DNA from: Lachnospiraceae bacterium 10-1 | GTDB taxonomy: Bacteria; Bacillota; Clostridia; Lachnospirales; Lachnospiraceae | Assembly (NCBI GenBank): GCA_000403495.2 | Contig: KE159818.1 | Span: 1-64,000 of the forward strand | Reading direction: 5' to 3' | DNA: 64,000 nucleotides | In this document: positions 53,453 through 62,727 of the stretch, one piece after another | How positions within the stretch are numbered: the stretch's first letter is position 1 | Layout of the letters: the number at the start of each line of letters is the position of its first letter | Translations under genes and position numbers: made by a program | Notes under the pieces: generated by a model | What the model saw: the letters and a program-made list of their open reading frames with translations, nothing else | What the model was told of the DNA's origin: nothing | Databases searched by the model: none

Positions 53453-54636
53453 TATTTGTCCTCATTCTTCTTTTCTAAAACCTTTCCCTGCAGCAGAAAG
53501 CTCCAATAAGCTCCTATCAGGAAAAATACATAGTTCCTCGCCAAATACGCAGAAACTCCATGGGCCTCAATCACCGTATAGATTGCAAAGGAAGTAATCA
53601 GCATAATTGCCATATAATGTTTTTTAAAATAACAGTACAGCATAACCAACAGCATAGCAGCAACGAAAATACATGCTGGAATGATCCCATACCAATAAAA
53701 CAGCCGCACCCATCCAAGGTCAAAAAACCGGTTGTTTTCCGGTCTGGAAAATAAGCTCCAAGTTTGTATCGTTCCTTCAAAGGTATCATTTTCCACCAGT
53801 ATTCGTATTCTTCCATTCAGCGCATCATTTAGTTTGGTAAAAAACATGGTAACCGGAGATCTGTCGCCACGCCATACATAGCAGTATACCCTGTATGCGT
53901 TTCCCGCAATTACTACCGAACCTAAAACGCTCATAGCTGTAAAAAAAACTCCTGCTGCTGCACTGAATCGTGAAAGCTTTTCAAATTTTTTATTTACCAG
54001 CAGGAAGCATAACATCAATGCAAAAACAGTTACCAGCAGACTTGTTCTGGAATCTGTCAGCAAAAAGAATCCCACATTAACCAGCAGTACGATCACATAA
54101 TGATACACTTTCATTTTTTCTCCATAGAGATAAAGCAAAAGAGACGTCAGTGCCCAAACCATGCAGTGGAGGGCATTGGGATGCCCCATTCCTAAAGTAT
54201 ATCTGGTTTCCACACTGCCCCGCCCATAATCCTGAGTAAGCGAAACTGTCCCGTAAATTCCGGTCACTGATAAAAGAATAATTAAAATGCATCCACACAT
54301 GGTAAGGTAAAACACCAGCTTCAAACACCGCTTCATATCAATATTTTTGCAGGCAGCAATGAACATGATAACCCGAATTACTTCATTTCTGCCGGTTGCA
54401 AAATAAGAGACTGATCCCAAAACACAAAATAGGAAAATTGCTGCATATTCCTTTCTTGTATACCGCGTCAGGCCCACTTTAATTAAAAACAGCAAAAAAG
54501 TGATCTGAAAAAGTCTCCCCTCTATCGGATTCGTATACGCACTTTTGTCCACTAACACAATAAGTACTTCAATAATGACTCCCAGATAAAAACAGCTATA
54601 TGCAATTTTTGAAAATATACTCTGTTTTTCCTCCAT
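53452..54636 (-). CDS. Wzy-like O-antigen/capsule polymerase
   Basis: A 394-residue protein with about ten membrane segments and a large loop at about 255-300 (YRVYCYVWRGDRSPVTMFFT). The segment RYTLGMGHPNALHCMVWALT matches the H-P-N motif region typical of Wzy/WaaL-type proteins, and the distribution of hydrophobic stretches fits. It would link lipid-borne repeat units into a polymer outside the membrane. Family members share little sequence, so the call rests on topology, motif and neighbours. Confidence 0.8.
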   Translation of the reverse strand: MEEKQSIFSKIAYSCFYLGVIIEVLIVLVDKSAYTNPIEGRLFQITFLLFLIKVGLTRYTRKEYAAIFLFCVLGSVSYFATGRNEVIRVIMFIAACKNIDMKRCLKLVFYLTMCGCILIILLSVTGIYGTVSLTQDYGRGSVETRYTLGMGHPNALHCMVWALTSLLLYLYGEKMKVYHYVIVLLVNVGFFLLTDSRTSLLVTVFALMLCFLLVNKKFEKLSRFSAAAGVFFTAMSVLGSVVIAGNAYRVYCYVWRGDRSPVTMFFTKLNDALNGRIRILVENDTFEGTIQTWSLFSRPENNRFFDLGWVRLFYWYGIIPACIFVAAMLLVMLYCYFKKHYMAIMLITSFAIYTVIEAHGVSAYLARNYVFFLIGAYWSFLLQGKVLEKKNEDK

Positions 54637-54678
54637 TGTGTTCCCCGCTTCTTCTCTGTTTGAAATGATGCCGCCTGT

Positions 54679-55578
54679 TTACTTTATCCCGCCATCCGGT
54701 GATATAAACTTCCATCCCGGCCATAATTGTTCCATTTCCTCTTTTACAAAAACCTGGCTGTTTTTGTGTATGGTGGGACGTATCATGATCTTATTATCAT
54801 TTGAATTTAACCTTGCTCCCCAAAAACTAAAAGTGGAATTTGCGCAAATATTATGCCTGCACCTGCTCATAAGCCACATATCAAAAAAACTGTCTCTGCC
54901 ATGATTAATATCCACCACCGTATATTCTTCCCCTGTAAACCGCTGCCTTACATAAGGTATGTCATCAGAAAAAATATAAAAATGAGGCTTGCTGCAAAGG
55001 GTTTTCATATATTCTATCGCCTTGCAGTAGTAAGCATCCGTACAAATATTTCCAAACATGGCGGTATTTTTTTCATCCAGATAATCTCCACGTCTCAGAT
55101 GCACACTTACAGACTCTCTCTCCTGCATTTCCTGCGCCATTTTTATATTTTTCGGATGATCATTTACAGGAAACTGTATTTTTTCCCGTAAATCATATAA
55201 AATATCGGCATAGTACTTTTCACAGGCAAAATAACCGCTTAAATACATGTTCTCCATCTGCAAAAGCTCAGGATGATAGATTTTGCTTTCATGAAACCAT
55301 CTTATCCTTCCAGGCAAAAACTTTCTTTTTAATTTTCCTGCCACCCCCTCCGAGCCAATTAGCTGTTCCTTTTCTTCAGGCGTACATGTTTCATAAATAA
55401 GGCGGTCAAAATAATCAAGCTCCAGTTCCCTTTCCGCCAGCACCTCTCCCCGTTTCTCTTTATCCAAAAACCATGATATATCCAGCCTTGCCTCTTTTCC
55501 CATTCTTACAAATTTTCTATATAATGCATACTGCTGGAGTTGGTTGCCTAAGCCTCCCATAACCTGAATGATTATCAT
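54679..55578 (-). CDS. Alpha-1,2-fucosyltransferase-like protein, GT11
   Basis: IIIQVMGGLGNQLQQYALYR at the start, SVSVHLRRGDYLDEKN (HxRRGDY at 160-166), YIFSDDIPYVRQRF and ANSTFSFWGARLNSNDNKIM give all three GT11 motifs. 299 residues, the usual length. It should transfer fucose (or a similar sugar) from GDP-fucose to a galactose. AAGAGG precedes the ATG. A second, extended GT11 protein is encoded at 6746-8617. No GDP-fucose synthesis genes are in the window. Confidence 0.93.
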   Translation of the reverse strand: MIIIQVMGGLGNQLQQYALYRKFVRMGKEARLDISWFLDKEKRGEVLAERELELDYFDRLIYETCTPEEKEQLIGSEGVAGKLKRKFLPGRIRWFHESKIYHPELLQMENMYLSGYFACEKYYADILYDLREKIQFPVNDHPKNIKMAQEMQERESVSVHLRRGDYLDEKNTAMFGNICTDAYYCKAIEYMKTLCSKPHFYIFSDDIPYVRQRFTGEEYTVVDINHGRDSFFDMWLMSRCRHNICANSTFSFWGARLNSNDNKIMIRPTIHKNSQVFVKEEMEQLWPGWKFISPDGGIK

Positions 55579-55590
55579 ATGCCACCTCTT

Positions 55591-56640
55591 TTACGCTTCC
55601 TGCTCCTTTGTCATCACAAATAACGACAACGCCGGCCCCAAAGACCAGGGATAAGCCCCGTAAACCTGGGGATACATACTAAATCCATGACACTCAGCAA
55701 GACAGCCATAGATTTTTCCCTCCTTAACACAGTTCCACAGAGCTTCCCTTCCACGCATCATTCTCGACTTGTGAATGCCAATCAATACCTTGGTATCCAA
55801 AGATCTGGCAATGGCATATAAGATCATGGCTGTTGCAGAAGTATCAGCAGGTCCTTCTTTCGCCCCTAACTGCCAGCTGTATAATCCACCTTCTAATTGA
55901 TAGGCCTCCACTTTATCCACAATACGTCTGTAGGCCTGCTTGATCACTTCATAGCTGGGATTTGACTGTTCCATATATGCAAGGCTTTCTGCCATACCTA
56001 TCATCAGCCAGCCCACTGCCCTCCCCCATCCAATAATTCCATATTTAACACCGCTTTCATAATGGTAACCATGATAAGGAAGTCCTGTTTTTTCATCCAT
56101 TCCCTTACTGATAAAATTCTGTATCTGCGTCACTGCAAGATTAAGTGCGTTGATATCCTGATATGTACTGCCATATTTGCAAAGAAATGGACATACCAGT
56201 CCTATCCCATCTGCAAAAATATAATCCGTTTTCTGTTTCGGCCTGTATGGAAAGCTCCCTGCTCTGTCAGTTTCATGCTCCATCAGATAATGAAACATAG
56301 CGTCAGCCGCCTTCTTATACTTTTCCTCACCGGTAATGGCATGCAGGTCAATCAATGCCATTCCGCTGAATGCATCATCCAGATAATGCATCTTACAACC
56401 CTTTTTTATCCATCTGTCATAGTATTTTTGCAGACATTTTATAATAATTCTGGCTTCTTCCGAATTTTTATTCTGCATATAGTAATCCACAAGGCTTTTG
56501 GCAAGCAACCCATTGGGCCAGTTAATTTTATCCGCCGGTTCCTGTTTTCTTCCGGCCAGCGTCTTCATTCCTCTTTTCAGCTTACTGCGCTTGGGATAAT
56601 GAAGCAATTCATATTCAGCTTCTTTTACCATTTCTAACAT
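55591..56640 (-). CDS. GH88/GH105-like unsaturated uronyl hydrolase-type protein
   Basis: The 349-residue protein reads as an (alpha/alpha)6 barrel: INWPNGLLAKSLVDYYMQ, HYLDDAFSGMALIDLHAITG, YIFADGIGLVCPFLCKYGST (D region), GIIGWGRAVGWLMIGMAESL (WGR-x-x-GW motif) and EGPADTSATAMILYAIARSL (D-T-S-A-x-A). These are GH105/GH88 marks; such enzymes hydrate unsaturated uronic acid ends made by lyases. No signal peptide is visible. Finding it within a synthesis operon is odd; it may trim or recycle a product, or have lost activity. ATG 56640 follows GGAGG; a GTG at 56679 is also in frame. Confidence 0.8.
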   Translation of the reverse strand: MLEMVKEAEYELLHYPKRSKLKRGMKTLAGRKQEPADKINWPNGLLAKSLVDYYMQNKNSEEARIIIKCLQKYYDRWIKKGCKMHYLDDAFSGMALIDLHAITGEEKYKKAADAMFHYLMEHETDRAGSFPYRPKQKTDYIFADGIGLVCPFLCKYGSTYQDINALNLAVTQIQNFISKGMDEKTGLPYHGYHYESGVKYGIIGWGRAVGWLMIGMAESLAYMEQSNPSYEVIKQAYRRIVDKVEAYQLEGGLYSWQLGAKEGPADTSATAMILYAIARSLDTKVLIGIHKSRMMRGREALWNCVKEGKIYGCLAECHGFSMYPQVYGAYPWSLGPALSLFVMTKEQEA

Positions 56641-56699
56641 AACCCCATACCTCCATTCCTTTTTCGTTTGTATTTTCACTTCGCACTTTGTTTTTTAAT

Positions 56700-57701
56700 C
56701 TATCTGCTTTTCCAAAAATGATACATTTTCAAATAAATCCACGGACAGTGGATGAAAAGCATTGTCTTTATCCCATATCCTGCCGGCAGGTTTTTCCTTG
56801 CTCCCTGCATCTTCAATGCATCTTTTACCGTTTTCCGGCACTCCTGCACATAATTATCATATTTTTTTCTTTCCTGACCTGAAAGCACCGCTATTTTTCC
56901 TGCTACCAAAATTCCTGATACTGCCAAAATGCTCTCCACCTGCGGCTGACACTTTGGATAATCTCTCCTGATTATTTCTGCTGCCAGTTTCCAGCTTTTT
57001 ATTTCATCCATGTAAGCAGGAACAAAAGGCCGCAGTGTAACTCCTGCTTCGTTAATCCGGTAATAGTACCCCTTATAATCCGTTATACTGACTTTGGACA
57101 GCCTTGGCAAAAGGTCTGCCAAAAACATCATATCTTCTCCGATGGTTAAGTCTTCCCTGAACCGGACATTTCCAATCACAGATCTTTTATACAAAACACC
57201 CCAGCAATGGGTGTACCGGCAGAGAAAATAGTCAGATACGTAGTCTTGTTTGCTGACTGTTCTTACATTTTCTTTTCTGTCACACTCCACAATATTCTTT
57301 GAAGCAGTCCAGCTATAATATCCACAGGATACCATATCGCTGTCTTCCTCTTTCAAACACCGGATCAGCCTCTCCAGCATGCGGCCATCCAACTTGTCAT
57401 CTGCATCCAGAAATGTAATGTACTCACCGTCACTTTGTTCAATTCCCTGGTTCCGCGCCGCTGAAACGCCCTTCCCATTTCTCAGGATCAGTTGTATTCT
57501 CTGATCTTTTTGGGACATTTCCTGAATAATCCGGGTGGTGCCGTCAGTGGAATGGTCATCTAAAACAAGCACCTCAAAGCTGTCCCAGGTCTGGGAAAGC
57601 ACGCTTTCCATGCATTCCCTGATCCATGCCGCACCATTATATACAGGTATGATTACACTGACCTTGCCTTCTGTTATTTTTCTGTTCATATCTTCATCCA
57701 T
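56700..57701 (-). CDS. Glycosyltransferase family 2
   Basis: VSVIIPVYNGAAWIRECMES, VLVLDDHSTDGTTRIIQEMS, GVSAARNQGIEQSDGEYITF and LDADDKLDGRMLERLI (D-A-D-D) are standard GT2. VLYKRSVIGNVRF and IGEDMMFLADLLPRL follow. 333 residues. The ATG shares a base with the stop of the pyruvyltransferase gene (TAATG). Probably adds one sugar of the repeat unit. Confidence 0.9.
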   Translation of the reverse strand: MDEDMNRKITEGKVSVIIPVYNGAAWIRECMESVLSQTWDSFEVLVLDDHSTDGTTRIIQEMSQKDQRIQLILRNGKGVSAARNQGIEQSDGEYITFLDADDKLDGRMLERLIRCLKEEDSDMVSCGYYSWTASKNIVECDRKENVRTVSKQDYVSDYFLCRYTHCWGVLYKRSVIGNVRFREDLTIGEDMMFLADLLPRLSKVSITDYKGYYYRINEAGVTLRPFVPAYMDEIKSWKLAAEIIRRDYPKCQPQVESILAVSGILVAGKIAVLSGQERKKYDNYVQECRKTVKDALKMQGARKNLPAGYGIKTMLFIHCPWIYLKMYHFWKSR

Positions 57702-58876
57702 TATTTTTCTGCAATTTTTGCAAGCAGTGTTCCCCCTGCCGCTGCCTGTTTTTTATAATCCGGCATAAGTTTTTTCAAATCGCACCTTATTTCTTCTTCC
57801 CTGCTCTTAAGCCACTCAAAGCCTGCAAGCAGCTCTTCTTTCTTTTGAAGGCTTTGCACAGGCAGTACGTAATTTTTATCTGTGCCAAACAAGTCCTTGG
57901 CAATTCCCCTTGCTTTTACGGAATAGCCAACCACCAGCGTAGGTACGCAGGTGGAATACGCTGCAATGGTAGCATGAGTTCTGGCTCCGATGAACATCCG
58001 GCACCGGCTGATATATCCCTTTAATACAGGCGCAGATGCATCCCCGATCTGCAGAATGCGCCCCGTATGGGAAAATGCTTCATACAATTCCTTCATAGGA
58101 TTCCGATCATCACCGCCTGCCCACACCACGTGGGGAATCAGTGCAACACTAAAATCCGTGGTCTCTAAAATATGCGCAATTAATGCTTTGTAATTTTCCT
58201 TCGTAATGCCGGATTTCTTTTCATTTTCTACAATCATTGGACTCACGTTCAGTCCCACCATTCTTCCATCCATCCAGCCTGAAGGAAGTTTCAGACACTC
58301 TGTTTCCAAAAGAAACGCCGGATCAGGATGGAGAAAAACATTCTCCCAAATGCCTGCCCTCTTAAGGGCCTCATAGGTGATGCTTTCTCTTGCTACGATT
58401 AGATCATAACGCTTCATATCCTCTACGATTTCTTTTTTACTTAATGCTTCCGGCTCAATAGAGCAGCCATACAAAACGGTTTTCCCGCCGCCTCTGTGAA
58501 ACATCCGGTTGCTCATAATCAGTCTTTCCAGCATATTTTCATAGCAGTAATTGTCACCGCCAATGGAAATATTAAGCCCGTACATGTTCTTTCCACAGAC
58601 CGCCCCATAGCGGTAACGCATAAAGCATTCCGGATCATGAAAAATCTTTCGCCAAAAATAATACCATGTGTGAATGAATAGATTCTTTTCAATATATTTT
58701 TCCTGAATAATCTGGCTGCAAAGTCCCTGCAGGGAATATTTCTCGTCCTCTGCCTTTCTGCTGGAAATCAAAACCGCCGGCTTGGGCAGCATCTTAATCA
58801 GCGTGTTGGCAATGGCCTCACAGCCATGATTATCGCTGCCTGCATGCATATATAATACGATTTTATCGTTTTTCAT
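57701..58876 (-). CDS. Polysaccharide pyruvyltransferase family protein (CsaB-like)
   Basis: VLYMHAGSDNHGCEAIANTL opens the domain (G-x-x-N-x-G-x-x-A), and ISIGGDNYCYENM, YGCSIEPEALSK, IVARESITYEALKRAGIWEN, HPDPAFLL, RMFIGARTHATIAAYSTCVP and LVVGYSVKARGIAKDLFG follow; R-T-H is the conserved signature. The family adds ketal pyruvate from phosphoenolpyruvate to surface sugars, giving negative charge. 391 residues. AAAGGAG precedes the ATG. The upstream gap has a long inverted repeat. Confidence 0.88.
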   Translation of the reverse strand: MKNDKIVLYMHAGSDNHGCEAIANTLIKMLPKPAVLISSRKAEDEKYSLQGLCSQIIQEKYIEKNLFIHTWYYFWRKIFHDPECFMRYRYGAVCGKNMYGLNISIGGDNYCYENMLERLIMSNRMFHRGGGKTVLYGCSIEPEALSKKEIVEDMKRYDLIVARESITYEALKRAGIWENVFLHPDPAFLLETECLKLPSGWMDGRMVGLNVSPMIVENEKKSGITKENYKALIAHILETTDFSVALIPHVVWAGGDDRNPMKELYEAFSHTGRILQIGDASAPVLKGYISRCRMFIGARTHATIAAYSTCVPTLVVGYSVKARGIAKDLFGTDKNYVLPVQSLQKKEELLAGFEWLKSREEEIRCDLKKLMPDYKKQAAAGGTLLAKIAEK

Positions 58877-58932
58877 TTCCGGCTCCTTTCGGCTTTATGG
58901 GCAGTTAAGTAATTTTTAAAGAAAAGTAGTGG

Positions 58933-59090
58933 GAATATTCAGACAATATTTTCTGTTCAAATCCTGTTGCACCGAGCATTTCATCAAGCCAAATAGGGCA
59001 GAAGTCAGTCGGGAAATGTCCCTACTGCCTTCTATTGTCTTGCCTTCATGGTGCATAAGGCTTTTTACAGAAGATGTTGTCTGAATATTC
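58933..59090. repeat. Long imperfect inverted repeat (MITE-like or large hairpin)
   Basis: The first arm begins GAATATTCAGACAA and the complement of the end reads the same; the 41 outer bases of the two arms differ at only about nine places. Arms continue inwards and close at AGAAGTCAGTCGGG-AAATGT-CCCTACTGCCTTCT, a 14-bp stem with two mismatches. Weak pairing extends outside to about 58906 and 59116. It fills the 245-base gap between the pyruvyltransferase and GT2 genes. It has no coding frame and could be a miniature inverted-repeat element or a structured RNA that tunes expression of the downstream genes. Confidence 0.75.
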
Positions 59091-59121
59091 ATTTATTTTC
59101 ATAATTACTAATTATGTCCCA

Positions 59122-60150
59122 TTACGCGTAGTATAAAATCATTGCCAGCCTCAATAGGCTAATCATGAAATGGTTTGGATGCTTTAACACTGCGTATAGT
59201 AATTTATTAGAAGCTTCTTTAACCATAACTGGATTTTCTTTCACTGCCTGTCTTGTCTGGGGCAGTTTGCAGATTTGTCTGATGTTTTTCCGATAGCTGG
59301 AAGGGTTTCCTCTTGCTTCGTTTTTCAGCACCAGAAGGAGCATGTGGATATATTCCTGCTCTACCTTCCTTTTCATTATTTCCTTTTCTTCCGGCAGGTA
59401 TTTTTCCTCCACGATTCTTGCGGTAGCTGCCTTAAGAAGCTGCATGTTATGAAACATTTCTCTGTCGTATCCATGAACGATAGAAGTTTCCACATAACGA
59501 TAATGGTAATAGGCTTTGTGATCCAGCACCACAATCCTTTCACAGTCCAACACTGCCGGAATCACCATAAGGGAGTCATCCCCCATTCTGACATCTCTGT
59601 CACAAAATTGCAGGTTATTGACTACCAATTCTCTGGAATACAGTTTCATGCAACGGGAGAAGGTAATGCACCTGTTTTCCTCCCCCAAAATATGATACCG
59701 TACTTTTTCTTTTAACTGCTCTCCGGTATATTCCCCCGGCGCAAGTCCCTGCCAGGAATATTTTTTCCCTTTTTCCTCTTTTTCTATCACATAATCACAG
59801 GTGATAATTTCCCTGCATGTTCCGGTCAGTTTCGCCTGCATTTCCTCAATCATGCATGGCTCCACCCAGTCGTCACTGTCCATAAAATTAAGATATTCTC
59901 CGGTTGCTTCCAGCGCGCCTTTCGTCCAGGTGGAAGTAACTCCTTCATTTTCCTTATGAATCACCCGTATTCTACTATCCTGCGTGGCCAGCTTGTCGCA
60001 GATACGACCGCTTTCATCCTTTGATCCGTCATTTACCAGTATGATTTCCAGATTTTGGTACGTTTGATTCAATAAACTTCCAATGCTTTTTTCCAGATAA
60101 GCTTCTGCGTTGTATACCGGTACCACGATACTTATTTTACACTTTTCCAT
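59122..60150 (-). CDS. Glycosyltransferase family 2
   Basis: ISIVVPVYNAEAYLEKSIGS, IILVNDGSKDESGRICDKLA, GVTSTWTKGALEATGEYLNF and MDSDDWVEPCMIEEM (D-S-D-D) define the GT-A domain. RCMKLYSRELVVNNL and MGDDSLMVIPAVL follow. 342 residues with a hydrophobic, basic C-terminus typical of membrane-associated capsule transferases. AAAGGATGAG precedes the ATG, six bases after the GT4 gene. Confidence 0.92.
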   Translation of the reverse strand: MEKCKISIVVPVYNAEAYLEKSIGSLLNQTYQNLEIILVNDGSKDESGRICDKLATQDSRIRVIHKENEGVTSTWTKGALEATGEYLNFMDSDDWVEPCMIEEMQAKLTGTCREIITCDYVIEKEEKGKKYSWQGLAPGEYTGEQLKEKVRYHILGEENRCITFSRCMKLYSRELVVNNLQFCDRDVRMGDDSLMVIPAVLDCERIVVLDHKAYYHYRYVETSIVHGYDREMFHNMQLLKAATARIVEEKYLPEEKEIMKRKVEQEYIHMLLLVLKNEARGNPSSYRKNIRQICKLPQTRQAVKENPVMVKEASNKLLYAVLKHPNHFMISLLRLAMILYYA

Positions 60151-60155
60151 TCAGC

Positions 60156-61226
60156 TCATCCTTTCAGCGTTTCATAATACCTGACAAGCGCTTTTACATT
60201 GCTGCTGATATCATACTGTTCCACCATACGACTGCGTGCCTGCTCTCCCAGTCCTTTACGGGTTTCCTCCTCATTAAGAAGCCAGGTTAAGGTATCAGCA
60301 AGGGCTTTTGTATCTTTGGGAGGCAGCAGAATGCCTGTCTGCCCCTTTTCTTCCCCCATAATCTGCGGAATGCCTCCTACTTTGGTAGTAACCACACACA
60401 TTCCGGCAGCCATTGCCTCCAGCAGGGAAACAGGCTGACCTTCAAACCATGTAGGCAGTACGAAAATACTGCATTCCTCTATCAGCCTTTCTCTTTCCTC
60501 AGGCGATACCCAGCCTGGAAGCTCCACTACATCTGAAAGGCTTTCTGCTTTCTTTTTCAGCTCCTCATTTCCTGCCTCCCACAGGCCTCCAAGAATAAAC
60601 TTGACATCTGGAATCTGTTTTTGTATGACTGGTACAGTCTCAAGCAGCTCGCCAATTCCTTTTTCCCTGCAAAGCCGCCCCAAAAAAAGAATTTTCCGGC
60701 TGCTGTAATTCTTCTTTCCCTTTTTGGGAATCAAAATTCTGTTTTGGAGCACATGGATTTTTTCTTTATCCACAATTTTACCAAAAAAGTCCTTCCAGCT
60801 GTCGGACAGTACCAAAAATACATCTGCCCGATTCATGCTCTTTTTAATACTGGCGCGCTGCTTTTCACTGCATCGCTTAAAATAAAAGCTTTCAAAATCC
60901 CCGCCATGCTCATGAATCAGTATTTTCTTCTTAAAAAAATCTGCTGTGTCAATAAAAATCTTCTTTCGATAACAACTGGCATCCGCCGCCATATTTATAT
61001 GCAAAATCTGGTAAAATGGGAGTGCTGCAAGGAATCCAACATAGGCAATGCCTGCCTGCAATAACTTACGAGCTTTACTTCCATCTACCATAGTTGCAAT
61101 ATATTTTAATTGAACCTGCCTTGAAAGTCCTGCTTCATACAGATTGTTAACCACAGCAGACACCCCGCCGTGAACGCTTCTGGCAGGCCCAATCATCAAC
61201 ACTTTACTTTTACCCTTTTTTTTCAT
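60156..61226 (-). CDS. Glycosyltransferase family 4
   Basis: KVLMIGPARSVHGGVSAVVN (glycine loop), ILIHEHGGDFESFYFKRC, KILFLGRLCREKGIGELLET, VKFILGGLWEAGNEELKK, and FVLPTWFEGQPVSLLEAMAA (E-x7-E) with GMCVVTTKVGGIPQIM. 356 residues. As the first GT4 after the initiating phosphotransferase gene it may add the second sugar of the repeat (inference from position). Start supported by AGGAAGG. Confidence 0.92.
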   Translation of the reverse strand: MKKKGKSKVLMIGPARSVHGGVSAVVNNLYEAGLSRQVQLKYIATMVDGSKARKLLQAGIAYVGFLAALPFYQILHINMAADASCYRKKIFIDTADFFKKKILIHEHGGDFESFYFKRCSEKQRASIKKSMNRADVFLVLSDSWKDFFGKIVDKEKIHVLQNRILIPKKGKKNYSSRKILFLGRLCREKGIGELLETVPVIQKQIPDVKFILGGLWEAGNEELKKKAESLSDVVELPGWVSPEERERLIEECSIFVLPTWFEGQPVSLLEAMAAGMCVVTTKVGGIPQIMGEEKGQTGILLPPKDTKALADTLTWLLNEEETRKGLGEQARSRMVEQYDISSNVKALVRYYETLKG

Positions 61227-61247
61227 AAAGGAACGCCTTCCTGCCGC

Positions 61248-62669
61248 CTATTTAGAACCTCTGCCTGCAATGACCACCCACACCGTACGAAACAGAATTT
61301 TAACATCCAGTGTAAGCGACCATCCATCAATGTATTTCAAATCATATTTTACCACATCATCAAAATCTTCTATATCGCTCCGCCCGCTGACCTGCCATAA
61401 ACCGGTAAGCCCCGGCGTCATGCTGATCCGTCTGCGGTAATACTGATTATATTTTTCAAACTCATCCTCAGTGGGAGGCCTTGTTCCCACCAGACTCATA
61501 TCCCCCTTTACCACATTATAAAATTGAGGTAATTCATCAATACTGGTTTTCCTGATAATCTTTCCCACTTTGGTAATTCGGGGATCATTTTCTATCTTAA
61601 ACATAAGTCCCTGAATTTCATTTTGCTCCTCCAGCTCTTTTTTCCGTTCCTCCGCATCCATATACATGGACCGGAACTTATAAATTTTAAACCGTCGCCC
61701 ATTTCTTCCTATCCTGACCTGGGAAAACAAAACCGGCCCCGGCGAATCCAGCTTAATTGCAATTGCAACAAAGGGGAAGAAAATCAGAGTAATCAGCATT
61801 CCAATCAGTCCGCCAACAATATCCATAACCCTTTTTATCAAAAGACGCTTATAGCTGCTCCTGAATCTGGTATAAGTAAGCACCGAATATCCGCCGAAAT
61901 CATCCACTTTACTCCGCTCCGCGTTCATTCCCGGAAGCTCCATGCAATAATGAGTATCTACTCCCATCACATCAAACCCATTGATCATCATTTGAATCTG
62001 CGACTGTTTTAATTCCGGTGCATAGATAAACACTTCATCTAACGTCATCAATGTCACATTTTCCATAAATTTATCGTCTATATACATGACAGGAATGTCA
62101 TTTGCATGATTGAAGTCCACCTGCTCCGTACAGGCAATGCCAATAATCTGATAATGAATCCCAAGATGCTCCTTTAAGTGTTTAAGCACATCTTCCAGCA
62201 TTGCTTTTTGCGTGATCACCAGCACTTTAATTTTCGACAGCTCGGAGCTGTAGTGAATGTGCATTCCCTTTTTCACCAGCAGATGGATGAAAAGAGTTAA
62301 AAAAACATTTATGACAGCAAAATACACCGTAACAATACGTGAAAAAACATCTGCCCATTTTAAAAAGGTCATGACCGTCTGCACTACAAGAATCATGATG
62401 ACGTTATATTTAAAAATTTCATAGGTTTCCCTTTTAATGCTTCTTTTAATAAAATTTCTGTTCCAGTCAATAAAAAAAGTATAAATAGTACAACACAGCA
62501 GATAAACCAGACACACTTGAAAATGTACTGCTTTATCTCCCATATCCCTGAAATTTCCAAACCGAATGTAAGTTGCCAGAATAAAGGACACAACGATTGT
62601 CACCAGATCAGCAAACCACAGTCCGTATACTTCTACAATTTTATTTTTCTGGTTCATCTTTTTATCCAT
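61248..62669 (-). CDS. Polyprenyl-phosphate sugar-1-phosphate transferase, initiating enzyme (WbaP/WcaJ type)
   Basis: Residues about 10-135 hold four membrane segments, about 145-245 a cytoplasmic CoA-binding-like domain, and the C-terminal 200 residues the catalytic domain after one more hydrophobic segment: VMDIVGGLIGMLITLIFFPF, GPVLFSQVRIGRNGRRFKIY, KFRSMYMDAEERK, TSIDELPQFYNVVKGDMSLV, GTRPP and MTPGLTGLWQVSGRSDIEDF. It moves a hexose-1-phosphate from UDP-sugar to undecaprenyl phosphate, the first step of repeat-unit synthesis. 473 residues. AAAGGAG sits very close to the first ATG; the next ATG (codon 5) is also possible. Confidence 0.95.
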   Translation of the reverse strand: MDKKMNQKNKIVEVYGLWFADLVTIVVSFILATYIRFGNFRDMGDKAVHFQVCLVYLLCCTIYTFFIDWNRNFIKRSIKRETYEIFKYNVIMILVVQTVMTFLKWADVFSRIVTVYFAVINVFLTLFIHLLVKKGMHIHYSSELSKIKVLVITQKAMLEDVLKHLKEHLGIHYQIIGIACTEQVDFNHANDIPVMYIDDKFMENVTLMTLDEVFIYAPELKQSQIQMMINGFDVMGVDTHYCMELPGMNAERSKVDDFGGYSVLTYTRFRSSYKRLLIKRVMDIVGGLIGMLITLIFFPFVAIAIKLDSPGPVLFSQVRIGRNGRRFKIYKFRSMYMDAEERKKELEEQNEIQGLMFKIENDPRITKVGKIIRKTSIDELPQFYNVVKGDMSLVGTRPPTEDEFEKYNQYYRRRISMTPGLTGLWQVSGRSDIEDFDDVVKYDLKYIDGWSLTLDVKILFRTVWVVIAGRGSK

Positions 62670-62727
62670 ACTCCTTTCAAAGCCGGAGGACTTTGTGCGC
62701 AGTGCAGTCTGCGTTTTCCAGCATCTT

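Noticed and set aside
56062-56637. Plus-strand open frame of 191 codons
   Set aside because: It is antisense to the GH88/GH105-like gene and has no ribosome binding site or family marks.
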